Source: Xiphophorus maculatus
Taxonomy: Eukaryota > Chordata > Actinopteri > Cyprinodontiformes > Poeciliidae
Assembly (NCBI RefSeq): GCF_002775205.1
Contig: NC_036451.1
Span: forward strand, 24,609,139-24,673,138
Reading direction: 5' to 3'
DNA length: 64,000 nucleotides
How positions within the stretch are numbered: position 1 is the first letter of the stretch; each line of letters begins with the position of its first letter. A program made the position numbers and the translations under genes. Shown here one piece after another: positions 53,601 to 64,000 of this stretch. The notes under the pieces were generated by a model, which saw only the letters and a program-made list of their open reading frames with translations, did not search any database and had not been told where the DNA came from.

Positions 53601-56376
53601 TTTTTGCGCCTTCCTGATTCCGAGTGGGGTAACGGATACCCTGCTGACCACGGCTCGTTTCACAACACCTAAATGTCGACCACATCCAGAGCACGCTCGC
53701 CGTTTCAACACACCACTGACGCTCTCTGTTTATCTGTCTGACTTTGCAGATGAGCGTGTGTTTTGCTGGCGCGTCGCTCGTGGAAACTCTGAAATGACAA
53801 CTTGCACTCTGCCGTTCCGAGTGGTTATTTTTACCCCGCAGAGCGTAGTCTTAGCGGGCCCTACGGCAGACTCCAGATGGGGAGGGGGTGGAGGCGAGTG
53901 TGTGTTTATTCGAGGAACTGGGTGGGACGGTGTTTTGGATAGAGGAGATAACCGTTGCCGAGGGGCGCAGACGGCCTTGTCTGCCTACCCGGAGAGCGCG
54001 GGGTTTATTAGCAGCCATATAGCTGTTTGTCATTTTATTGATGGCGCCTAAGTCTGATATTGCAGCGAGTGTAACCGGATCCATCAGCGCTCCGTTATCG
54101 ATGCCTGTAGTTCAAGCGGCACACTTCCTGCTCTCCTATTGTGTGCTCAGATATGTGGAACATGTTTGTGTCAGCAGATGCGGCTCACATCTAAGCCCCT
54201 CGTATTGAAATCAGATCAGCGACGGGTAGCATCGTTCCGAATCCACGGGAAGGACACACAGTGCCTTCTGAAAGTATTCACGCCGATTGAACTTTAACAT
54301 TTTGTCCAGTTACAGCGAGCGTTTTATTGGGATTTTATTTGATCGACCAAAGCCTGTCGCATTAAGCAATGAATCAATTAATCGCATGATAAATGAATGA
54401 GTTTTTTTTTTTTTTGAAGAGCAATTTTGTTGACAAACATTATAATCCATTTAATTTATGATTTTGGTTGTTGGGTTTTATTTTAGATATTTAAAATATC
54501 TGCCTATTTCAGTGTGGAGGATTCTGCAGAAAACTAAAGTTTATTGGTCTTTAAAGAAGGCAACCTTGCTTTATTTTATCATTATCAATATAATTACTTG
54601 AAAATTGTCTTGAAATGACAATATTATCGTTTATCGCAATAATTACTGGGACAATTTATTGTACATCACAATGTGTTATTATGACAGGCCAGATAGACTA
54701 AAGCAAAGTAGTGCATAGTTGTGAAGTAGCAGGAACTTTCCAAATCTTTTTCTTTAAAAATACGATTCTTAAAAGTGTGATGCATTCACCCCTCTTCACT
54801 CTGATACCCTTAAATTAAACCCAGTGTGACCAGTTACCTTCATTAGCCTCCTAATTATTAAATAGTCTGAGTGTAACATAATCTCAGTAATATCTGATAT
54901 TTATTAGAGATGCATCAGTCTTACGTTATCTGTATCAGTCCCGATATTGACAAAAATTCTATCGTTATTGGTGACGATGTACCTGATTGATCCATTCAGT
55001 CTACGTAGTTCTATGCTTAGAGCTGGGAGCGATGCCAGGCTCTATTATTTATTTTGTGTTATATTTAGAATTACTAATCGCTAAACCGTCTAAAACATTT
55101 GAAAAAAGGTTTGTTGCAGTTTCTATTTACATGTTTATACATTTGACCAAGCTTTTGAAGCTTATTGGTGTATTTATGTTTGCTGCACTGGTGCAGAGTT
55201 ATCAAATAAATGTGTAATTCAGTACATTTATGTCTGTGTTTAATAAAAAAAAAAAAAAAAGAAACATTTGAAGTCAATTTAGCGCAGTTTTTCTGTATCG
55301 GATCGGTATCGATTGATGCTAAACCTCAGATATTGGTATCAGAAGTGAAAAAAGTTCATCCTTAATGCTTGTGATTGTGAAGCCTTACTTGTAATGTGAA
55401 AAAGATCAAGTGGTCTCTGTAGTTTTCAAGCCACTGCATTCGTCCTGTCTTTACTCTGTCTCTAGCAGGTAAAGCTATCTATGTCTTTAGCAGAGTATAG
55501 TTTGGCTACATGTCTGGACATCAGAACACAGATGACTTTAGCGGGTCTCTTGCGACCTCGGTCAGTTTAGCTTACATACGGCTTAAATAGATTTCACCCA
55601 TGCTACATTGGAGCATCTCATCTTCCTGTGCTGTGCTGCACTGTGGGCGTGTAGAAGTTTCTGTTGAAATACCCCAAACAGTGCAACATTGATTATTCTG
55701 TTGGTGTGTTACCGTTGCGGTGTTTTGTTTTTCCTTCTAATGTTCCCTTTCTTGCATGCTCAGATGAGACGGAGCTCAAAGACTGTCTGCTGGTTCTGGT
55801 CGAGGACCAGCAGAAACTCTCTGCACAGATGGCCAAAAGCACCCTGTCCGCCCAGCGCCTGCGCCAGCGGTTGGTCATCCTGGAGCGCTACCTCATCTCT
55901 CTCAGCCACAGCATGATGGAGGAGAAGTACAAGGTCCGTTGGAAGATGCCCCCCAGCCAGCCTCTGACTGCTACTGACAATAAGAGGTACGCCTCATAAA
56001 GCCCTGTGGATGCTTGGTGCCAAATGAATAGATTAGATGAATGAAAGAAACCTTATGCTTATTTTTTGTTTATTTTTATGTAATGGTCCATTCTATATTA
56101 CATGCTCTGTATTCACATTTTGACCTCCTAGCACTTAATTTACTTAACTCTATTTTCATTTATTGTGACAGAGAGATATTTTGTCTCTGCTGGAGTTTCT
56201 GCGCTTCTCTAAAGCTACTGTAGTGTTTTGACAACATGCAGCTTTCATATTGGTTTCAGACTATTTATTTAATGCAACACACAAAGCTACAGTCTTTAAA
56301 AAACTCACTACTTGTTCCTGGTGTCCATATTTTAAACTAGGCAGTTTGGTGAAGTGCTAGGCTAATGTTAGCATGT

Positions 56377-56420
<44 letters not shown>

Positions 56421-56422
56421 TG

Positions 56423-56459
<37 letters not shown>

Positions 56460-59400
56460 GAGACTTGTTGATGAGGTTTGCAATGTACAGGGTTTAACTG
56501 GATTATTAGTCCACCTTTTCTTAACTTTTAAACTTAGCACTTTATGTTGAATGTCATTAGATGCAATGACTAGTGACACACTGACAGACCAGAAGCTGCA
56601 GCAGCCAGTAGAGTCTCTCTTTTACTATTAAAACCCAAATTCATTAGATCAAAGGTTTTGCAAGCTGTACTCATAGAAATTTGGCCTCGGGTTTTAAAAC
56701 CTGCCCGTGTAAAACACAAACCCACATCGCACTAAATCAGCAGATATTAGGAGTTGAAGTTTGTTAGGGAGTCTGATAGCGGCCATTAAAACACAAAGGG
56801 AAAAAAAAACAAAGCACAAGCCGACACCTGGAGTCAGGTTGGAACCTCTCTGTTACAGTCGGTACATTCAGGATTTCCACACTAAGACACATTACATGTT
56901 CTGTAAGTTTCCATGCAACACAGTGGCCCTGAGTTGAGCTGCAGCTTAATGCTGTGCACTTTTTGTGGAAGCTTCTAATTTTAAAAGTTTAAATCTGCTT
57001 TGTTTCTTTCCAAATTCTCGCTAAATATTTAGATTTTACCTTAATTTTAAATGAAGTAGAAAGGACCTTAATTAATGTCTGTTTTTAATAGATGTGGTTA
57101 CTACCCAGAAGCCAAAACATGAACTCCTAAACTAAATCTGTCACATTGAAGACAAATAAACAAGTACTTTCTTGTGACTGCTCATGTGACACAAAAAGCT
57201 CCCAAGACTAATAGTAGAGCGACTCTGCTTTCCTCCACTTTCTCTAATTCTGAACCTTATAATGGAGCAAAGCCACAGTATTTGTCCCTCTTTTTGGCTG
57301 TTATTTAAAGGTGACCTTTAATAAGCTCCCCATCTTTATGATGCGCTATAAAACTGATAAATGTATCCCCGAAGAACCCAAAGGCTGAAACGGTTTAATC
57401 AGAATATGGTAAAAGATGATGTTTTCCCCAGTTTGTGGTGAAACCACAGTCATTCTTTCTGTCCATCTCTTGTCTTTATTCAAGTCCTCGTCCTGCCAGT
57501 AAAGGTGTGGAAGGCCTGGCCCGAGTCGGCTCCAGGGCGGCGCTCTCCTTCGCCTTTGCTTTCCTGCGCCGGGCGTGGCGGTCAGGTAAGAACGCCTCGG
57601 TGCGGACGGGGCTCCGTTCGTCTGTGGCGGGGAACATTTCTGCTGTCACCAGGTTGAAGAAGCTTCACTGAGCAGCTGCTAATAAGTGACAAATCACTGG
57701 AGAGTAAACAGACACATTTCATAATAGCATGATCTGACCTCAGTTTGTTGTTACTACTTGCTGAATAAGTGGTGGAAGACAATGTATATGAATTTAGAGG
57801 TCTTTAGCTGTTTTATGACCGACTCATTGGTTAAAAGGCAAACTGGGTTTGTTCCCATTAATCCTGTTGTAATCTATGAAGAAACAAGTCAATTTAAATG
57901 ACATTTAGCCAAGAGTTACAGTAGCACCTTTGATGATTAAAATAGTTATGACTTTTTAATTGGCAATATTCCACATATTAGTGGAAATGGATGTTATAGC
58001 AGCTCCCCAGCACTTGAATCACTCAGCCAGTCTCGACGGGTGAATTTAGCGTTTTATTTCCTTTGATGAAGATTTGCCATGATCATCACAGTCACCACAG
58101 TTATCTCTGTCTCCGTGAAAACATAAACGTATACAAATATTAGAATACAAAACGTAAACTTACAATACAAATAACAAAACAAAACGTACCTCACTGCTTT
58201 CACTGGGGAACACCAAGTGTTGAATTCTTTGTGCCAAACATCTTGACAGTTCAAGTCATTCATTGGCACAGTGACTCTACCAGCTTTTATAGGGCCTGTC
58301 CTCATTAGGTACGGCAGCCCATGAGGTACATACAAAAAAAAAACCAAAACGTTACAAAGTGCAAATACCATTAAACAAAACAAAATATAAACCACCAACA
58401 ATGCTAATCAAAACAGACAAACGTCCATAAACAATCTGCGACTTAATTAATTTAGAAAATTCACTTTGAATAATTTACTTTAAATAGTCTAGAAATGTAA
58501 ATTATTTAGCCAATTTATTTTAAATAGCTCACTATCCATTACAGTTGTAATTTTTGACCCTGTATAGATTGAATTAAAGTTAAATATGTGTGCCCAGTTC
58601 TTGCTTTTAAAAGCCCCAGGTGAATCTAAGGGTACATTCACAATAGCCTGTTTGGTCCACTTTAATCAAACTCTAGTTAGTTTGCCTAGAAAGTCTTATT
58701 TGTTTGGGGAGGTCGGAATGTGCAATCAAACTCTGATGTGCTAAAAACTATAGCGCAATGCATTGTGGGTAAATATAATCAAATGTGTGCGTGTATCGCT
58801 AGAGGGAGAAATTGCTTGTACTCTTTTTGCCAAAGACTGAAGGGAAATCCTACAACTGCTAAAATCTGATTGCACTCCATTTTTGTTCACATTTCTCAGA
58901 GAAGGAAGTTGCGCTCATGTCTTCTTCAGAGGTTTTTGTTTCATTTTCTTCAGTAGATCTTGATGCAGCGCCACCACTGGTGAGGAGGGGAACAGGTTTT
59001 TCAAAGAGTTTGGATCGTTAGACGCAGTGCGGCGCGAAAACGAAGCGCACCTGCTGAAAATGTAGCAAGCGTTGCAATTTTGGTCCCGAATCAAACTGAG
59101 TCTACCGGACTGTCGGGTGTGAAAACATGGATTCCAACGAGAGCCTGTAAACTTCTGAGCTGAACTGTACGTTTTCTTTAAATTATGGTGGTACGCTCTA
59201 GTTTGAGGCTTTCACATTGGCTGGAAGTTGATTGGCTGAGGCTGAAGGACATGAGCAGGCTCCATCACGTCTCCTTAATACAGTGTTTCTCAATTCCAGT
59301 CCTAAGGCCCCCCTGCCCTGCATGTTTTAGGTGTTTCCCTGCTGCCACACACCTGGATTGAATCTATGGGTGATTAACGGGCTTCTGCAGTACTTGATGC

Positions 59401-62400
59401 CTGCAGAAGAGGTAATGCAATCATTTGGATCAGCTGTTGTGAAATAGAGGCACATCTAAAAGCACAGCAGGGTGGCCTGAGGACTGGAATTGAGAAGCAC
59501 TGCCTTAATATCACTTTTCACACTTCCTTGTGGTTAACCAGTGGCAGCCTTACAATAAAAAAAACAATTACATTGTCAACTCATTTTTCTAGTGAGTTTA
59601 AAAGACCCCCACACCCAAACTGTACCTCTGTTAAATCAACATGTTGAATTCACCCAATATCCTTTGAATAAAAGGCCACGGCCTTCATTTCCACCTCTCA
59701 TTGTTAGCTTTGTGAGATGAGATGCTGTTGTTTCATGTGTTAGGCTGAGAGCTGCTTGTCTGCAGGGACTGGGTGGGAACAAAGGGGCGGCCTCTTCCTG
59801 TAACATGAGAGAAACTAACGCACACACACGCATCGTTAAACCTATGGTTCTCATTTCAGCAGTAATTCTGGAATACATAGTGAGAACAACAAAAAGCTTT
59901 TAAATTTTCTCAAAAAGCACACTATTTTTTTAGTCCCAGTCAAATTACTATGGACTACACAAACTCACTATTCAAGATACTGTTAAAGTTAATAATAAAA
60001 AGTAGTGGCATATGTATATGTATGATTTCATCTAGAGTCCAATGATGGTTATCCTTTATTTATTGAAAGCGTGACCCTTACATGTCCAATTGTACGCACT
60101 ATAAAAATGTAAATGTATATATGCTTCACTACACACTTACTAACAAGCTATAGATGTATATAAATATTTATCCATGTCTCCACAGTAAATCATATCACAA
60201 AATGTTTGTCGTTTCTGCAGGAGACGATGCAGACCTCTGCAGTGAGCTTCTCCAGGAGTCGCTGGACGCTCTGCGGGCCCTTCCTGAGGCCACCCTGTTT
60301 GACGAGGGGACTGTGTCTTCTGTGTGGCTGGAAGTCGTCGAGAGGGCCACAAAATTTCTAAGGTTGCGTTTGGTTTTGTTTTCTCTAAGCATCTCTTCTA
60401 AGCATCTGCTTATTCTATAGAGAATTACACATTTTCTGCTGTTCCTCTTCTAGTAGCTTTTTGAGTTTGCAATCAGAAAGGCATACAAAGAGCTGAATTT
60501 ATATTTGTTTTAAGCTATGGAAAATTGTTTGAGAATTATTTACCTTAAAGCAGCTGATGGATGAGGGAGGAAGGAAGATTACTAGTCTGCTTCAGTCCAC
60601 AATTCAGCCATGTTTGATATGTATAACATTTTTGTAACAACTGAAGGTAACGGTTAGTTGATTATGTTGTAAAATGACTGTGTCCCTGGGAAATGCATAA
60701 TTGCCCTAAACCCTAAACTGACTGATTATCTTCAAGGTAAAATGACAGATCTTAAAAACATAGCAGCTTCTTTGCTGTAATGATTTACATTTTTATCTAT
60801 TTTTTTTTTTTTTTTTTTTCATTCTTGGTTGTTTCATTATTTATCATGTCACTCACATGTCGTTAATAAAAGTCTTGTATGTTTTGGGCTCAGTGACGTT
60901 CATGGAAGCGCCAGCGTCAAAGGTAACATTCCTCTTCAGGACGAGCACCTCGCCCTGGCCATCCTGCTGGAGCTGGCTGTGCAGAGGGGGACGCTCAGGT
61001 AACACCACACACCCTCCCCCATGACATGATTTACTCTTCTTCTCATCTGCCACGCTGAATCGTTTCCTGGTGTCTCTCTGTGCCCCTCCAGCCAGCTGCT
61101 GTCCGCCGTCCTGCTCCTGTTGCGTTTATGGGAAAACGGCACCAGAGAGATGGACAATGAGCGCTCCACCCAGGGAACCAGCGCTCCTCTCCTGCCTCTG
61201 TTGCAGCGCTTTCACAACATACACAGCAGCAAGGAGGAGCCGCTTCCTGAGGAGGATGCTGAGGTAAGAAAAAAACACAAAAAAATCCAAACCAGCATCT
61301 AGAATAGCGGTACCGCCCCCTGGGGGCCGTTCAGAGGACGGCAGGGGGCGCTGGCGGAAAGTTTTACAAGAGGGGGGCGCTGAGATTCCTTTGGGGGGCG
61401 TTTGCTCGAAGGTAAACTTTACACCTTAAATGCACAACAAGAGACTTTGAGCAACTTGTTAAAACTGTATTGTGTAACATTAAAACATGTTTGGCTACAA
61501 CCGTATCGATGGCAGCTCTTCTTCTCTTCAGTGTTTGTTAGCTTCTTGGCGCAGCTCCGCGCTCCTGCTACTGGTAGCTTAACCGCATCAGTTCAGCGTT
61601 ACACCGGCTGATGACGTTGCTGTGATTCACTTGTCTGTTGTCTGATTTTCAAATATTTGGTTTTATTGAGGATTTTTGTACACATGTTTTGGTAGTGCTG
61701 TGATCATGTCAAAGCAGCAACTTATATTAAAACGTGTTTTATTGTCCGTCTGGATGCTGCCCATTTCCATGAAAGGACAATGAAACATTGCTCTTATAAA
61801 CATGTGATGACTAAAATCACGATACACTCACTGCTTATCCCTCAGAAAAATGTACTAAGTTAAATAAAGAAATCCCTCCATGGGTGATTCCACTATAGAC
61901 AGTGTTCATTTTATACAGTTAACATCGGCGCTGTAAGTGGTTTGAAACGGTACCACAGCACTTTTGAATGTCAACCATCAGAATACCTGGATTTTTTCCG
62001 TTGTTTTAGAACGCTTATGTCAGTCTGCTTTGTTCCATCGATACGCTTCCCGACAGCTCCGCACCGCAGGGTGTAAAAAAATAAAAATAAATTACGCGCA
62101 CGTTGTACAAAACTCAGAAACAGGAGAACCGGGGCATAAAAACAGAGAATCCGACACTGAACAGTGAAAAATCAGTTAGTGGCAAATCGACGCATGATGT
62201 GAAACACATGATGATTAGGTGCCGCAGAAGGGGAATGGCATGATGAGTGAAGATTACTGGTGGTGATAAAATATCACCACCAATTCATTCCATGTTTTAA
62301 TGTTGCAGAGCTCTGTCCTTTTGCAAATACTGTAGTTCAAAGTTTAAACTGGTATTGTTGTACAGTTTTTATCTGGTCATTTTGTGCAAGATTTAGCAAC

Positions 62401-63917
62401 TAACATCAGAAAATGGCACAGAACAGGAATATTTTTTCCCACTCTGATTAGCTGCTGAAAGGCCTACAAATTTTAACTTGGATTTCCATTCATTGCATTT
62501 TTTGTAGACGCCTGTAAAAATAATTTTAATTCCCATGGCTTTTATGTTCTCTGGGAAATTAGTTTTGATGATAAATACAGAAACTACCATAAAAATCAAA
62601 ACATCAACTATGATAGTAATATTAACAATAAAATAATATTCAGTGCAAAGTAGCTTACAAATTCTTTGATGGGGGGCGGTGAGGGACCGGGATAATGGAC
62701 CGGGGGGCGCTGGCCCAAAAACGGTTGAGAAACGCTGATCTAGATAATTAAACCTCCAAATTTTGAAAAACGTTTGTATACCCTGGGAAATTCAAATAAA
62801 GGAAAAAGTAACTCTCAACTTTATGTGCCGATTGTTGAATAAATTAATCATCAGAATAATCGATTCACACTGATTATTCTGATGATTAATTTATGATCGG
62901 ATTAAAAAATTGGCACATTTTTATAAATTTTTTTGTTTAACCACGTAAACCTTTTTTCACACATTAGAAATACCTTAATATATGCAAATGAGCAAATTCA
63001 ACTGCTTTTTTTTTGAATAAGAAAATGAACATTTCCTAAAGTTCAACAATATAGCATTCCTTTAATGAACACTTAATCATTTGTAGCAAAAGATAAATCT
63101 GCAGCTAAAAAATTTAACAGTCTATCTGTTTTTTTATTTTTTAAATTTTTTATAATAATAAATGGTGTTTTGTTGGATAGGAGGTTTTTTTTAGACAAAG
63201 TGAAGCTAAAAATTCAAGTTTAGAAGTTCTGTGTAGCACATATTTACAGACAAAGAAGTTTTTTTTTTTTTTTATCTTAAATACAAAATGTATATATTTT
63301 TGTACAGTTTTGGTTTAATTGCTGCTTTAACTGTGATTTTTCACAAATTCCCTTTCTTAAGTTCTATATACTGCGGTTTACGATTAATTGATTATTAAAT
63401 TAGTTATTTATTATTTCAATAATAAATTAATTACGACTAATTCAGTAAATCATTTCAGCACTAGTGGATAGTGTTACAAGATGAAAAAGACTCAAAGTTA
63501 GCTTTTAGTATTAGAAAATTGTTTTTAAAAAATGAAGTTAAGGGAACCAGAGAAATGTAAGAAAACAGATTTAGACTTTGAGCAGATAACAGGAAGGCAA
63601 CGTTTGAGCTTCCGTTCTTGGATCATGCTGGGTTGGAAATGCCGTCAGCCTTTTCAGCTTTTCTAAGGTTTATTGTCCATACCGTTTAAACATATTGTGA
63701 TGTGGAGCTGTAACTGGGTCTGTCCACTAAATGTAATTTCTAGATCCTGACGGCGCCGCTCAGCCCCAACGAGAGTTTCCTGCGGTACCTGACCTTACCT
63801 CAAGACAATGACCTCGCCATTGACCTTCAGCAAACGGCTGTAGTGCTCATGGCTCACCTGGACCGCTTGGCTTCTCCTTACAGCCCCCCGCACTGTAACT
63901 CCCCCTCCTCACATAAG
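50620..63917 (+). CDS. herc2: HERC2 E3 ubiquitin ligase, N-terminal 405 codons (partial, continues past window)
   Basis: HERC2 is a giant (about 4,830 residues in human) HECT-type ubiquitin ligase of the nucleus and cytoplasm that acts in DNA damage signalling and centrosome control; its human locus carries the OCA2 eye-colour enhancer. Nine coding exons are present: 50620-50691, 52436-52529, 52629-52760, 55764-55986, 57485-57585, 60221-60362, 60894-60998, 61092-61263, 63744-63917. They join in frame to 405 codons. The protein starts [20 protein letters not shown], like human HERC2, and contains [59 protein letters not shown] and [20 protein letters not shown]. All of this lies before the first RCC1-like domain, so no catalytic or RCC1 repeat is in view. 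Residues 42-68 are rich in Lys, Glu and Asp. Introns 2 (99 bp) and 7 (93 bp) are very short; the rest are long and full of repeats. Confidence 0.95.
51119..51491. repeat. GCCTGTC repeat family, copy in HERC2 intron 1-2
   Basis: Begins AAGCCTGTGAATCAATTAGT and ends near TTATTGTGACAAG. Internal landmarks shared with other copies are GGCAATTTTGTTTGCAGA, GATATTTAAAATATCTTCCA, CCAGTGTGAAG and ATCGTTTATCGCA. This is one of at least five copies in the window. Confidence 0.65.
51957..52350. repeat. GCCTGTC repeat family, copy adjacent to previous
   Basis: Same order of landmarks as 51119-51491: GTGATAAATTCAAATGAA, GATATTTAAAATGTCTTCAA, TTCCAGTGTGGATTG, ATCATTTATCGCAA and a terminal CAATTTATCGTCCAGG. 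Same orientation, about 470 bp downstream, and its right end is within 90 bp of HERC2 coding exon 2. Confidence 0.65.
53253..53516. mobile_element. hAT-like MITE, TTTGACACG-ended
   Basis: The left end is AGGGGTGTTCAACTC and the right end GGGCCTTGAGTTTGACACGT, an imperfect inverted pair. The flanks TGCAGAGC (53245-53252) and TGTAGAGC (53517-53524) match in 7 of 8 bases. The GGCGGGCCGGATTTGGCCCA stretch inside the right end is typical of a widespread family. A partial relative is in CYFIP1 intron 11. Confidence 0.7.
54352..54690. repeat. GCCTGTC repeat family, best-preserved copy
   Basis: Ends GCCTGTCGCATTAAG and (reverse-complemented) GGCCTGTCATAATAAC suggest terminal inverted repeats. Inside are GAGCAATTTTGTTGACA, GATATTTAAAATATCTG and ATTATCGTTTATCGCAATAA. 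At 339 bp with no coding frame it looks like a MITE. Related copies: about 1960-2330 (reverse), 4820-5140, 51119-51491, 51957-52350. Confidence 0.65.
54904..55366. mobile_element. Non-autonomous DNA transposon, GGATGCACCGAT family, copy 2 (inverted)
   Basis: Its right half, reverse-complemented, follows 12830-12910 closely (TTTTTTCACTTC, GATACC, ATATCTGAGGTT, CAGAAAAAC, GGCACT/GCGCT), and TATTGGTGTATTTATGTTTG pairs with the segment near 13000. It is degraded, so the ends are approximate. Confidence 0.6.
56379..56460. repeat. Compound microsatellite (TC)n-(TA)n
   Basis: About 60 bases of interrupted TC repeats followed by about 20 bases of TA repeats in HERC2 intron 4. Likely length-polymorphic. 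Confidence 0.9.
57586..60220 (+). other. HERC2 intron 5 with a hAT MITE
   Basis: Apart from the MITE at 59281-59502 the intron is AT-rich. A 115-codon - strand frame at 58054-58401 is hydrophobic but has no family resemblance and poor composition for a gene. Confidence 0.5.
59281..59502. mobile_element. hAT MITE with near-perfect terminal repeats and exact 8-bp duplication
   Basis: The left end is CAGTGTTTCTCAATTCCAGT (continuing CCT) and the right end reverse-complements to CAGTGCTTCTCAATTCCAGT (continuing CCT), one mismatch in 23. Both sides are flanked by CCTTAATA (59273-59280 and 59503-59510). It is 222 bp long with no coding capacity. It is the cleanest mobile element in the window and probably the youngest hAT insertion here. 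Confidence 0.92.
61305..62737. mobile_element. hAT-like element, 1.4 kb, GGGGGCGCTGG-bearing ends
   Basis: The right end reverse-complements to CAGCGTTTCTCAACCG, a typical hAT terminus, and the left end reads TAGCGGTACCGCCCCC, matching weakly over the first bases. The flanks are ATCTAGAA (61297-61304) and ATCTAGAT (62738-62745), 7 of 8 identical. GGGGGCGCTGGC occurs near both ends. The interior is AT-rich and encodes no recognisable transposase. Confidence 0.7.
62839..62894. repeat. Perfect 23-bp-arm palindrome in HERC2 intron 8
   Basis: The arm 62839-62861 (core TTAATCATCAGAATAATC) and its exact reverse complement at 62872-62894 are separated by 10 bases. Weaker complementarity continues outside (TATGTGCC on the left, GGCACAT on the right at about 62920). 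This looks like a palindromic mobile repeat or its fossil. Confidence 0.8.
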
Positions 63918-64000
63918 GTGATGGCTCCTTTTTTCTTATCAATGCATTAGTCATCATCTTTCATGTAAATGATGATGTATTAATTTAGATTTAGGAAGTT

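Larger units (their letters stand above)
52761..55763 (+). other. HERC2 intron 3, transposon-rich
   Basis: Holds the elements at 53253-53516, 54259-54345 (fragment), 54352-54690 and 54904-55366. Between 53530 and 54250 the sequence is somewhat GC-richer, with open frames up to 97 codons (53758-54051) that match nothing I recognise. Confidence 0.5.
61264..63743 (+). other. HERC2 intron 8: transposon and palindromes
   Basis: Contains the 1.4 kb hAT-like element and a strong palindrome at 62839-62894. The rest is AT-rich with T runs. No coding segment. Confidence 0.55.

Overview
This window is a piece of a teleost fish chromosome. It carries vertebrate genes split into many short exons with GT-AG introns, set in AT-rich DNA full of microsatellites, tRNA-derived SINEs and short hAT-type DNA transposon remnants. 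I cannot name the species; it looks like a ray-finned fish, probably a percomorph.

Four conserved vertebrate genes can be followed exon by exon. Left to right: CYFIP1 (+ strand, noncoding first exon ending near 950, 30 coding exons from 10988 to 34328, 1253 codons, complete); NIPA2 (- strand, 5 coding exons, 40559 to 36395, 364 codons, complete); NIPA1 (- strand, 5 coding exons, 46932 to 44652, 309 codons, complete); and HERC2 (+ strand, first 9 coding exons, 50620 to 63917, 405 codons, running off the right edge). A fifth gene, a FNDC9-like single-exon membrane protein of 201 codons, lies on the - strand inside CYFIP1 intron 23 (28690 to 28085).

CYFIP1, NIPA2 and NIPA1 are the core of the human 15q11.2 (BP1-BP2) block. 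HERC2, which in human lies megabases away beyond the Prader-Willi/Angelman domain, is here the head-to-head neighbour of NIPA1. CYFIP1 and NIPA2 converge on 34.3-36.4 kb. The roles are cytoskeletal and translational control (CYFIP1 in the WAVE complex and with eIF4E/FMRP), magnesium transport (NIPA1, NIPA2) and ubiquitin ligation (HERC2). They are linked by position, not by one pathway.

The most notable points are: the FNDC9-like gene nested antisense in CYFIP1, whereas mammalian FNDC9 is nested in the paralogue CYFIP2; a probable GC-AG intron in CYFIP1; a transposon remnant ending 18 bp upstream of the NIPA1 start codon; identical intron phases in NIPA1 and NIPA2; and several transposon copies with readable terminal repeats and 8-bp target duplications. 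I found no tRNA, rRNA, CRISPR or prokaryotic-type system. Coding coordinates come from hand-assembled exons checked for reading-frame continuity and family similarity; UTR ends and repeat boundaries are approximate.
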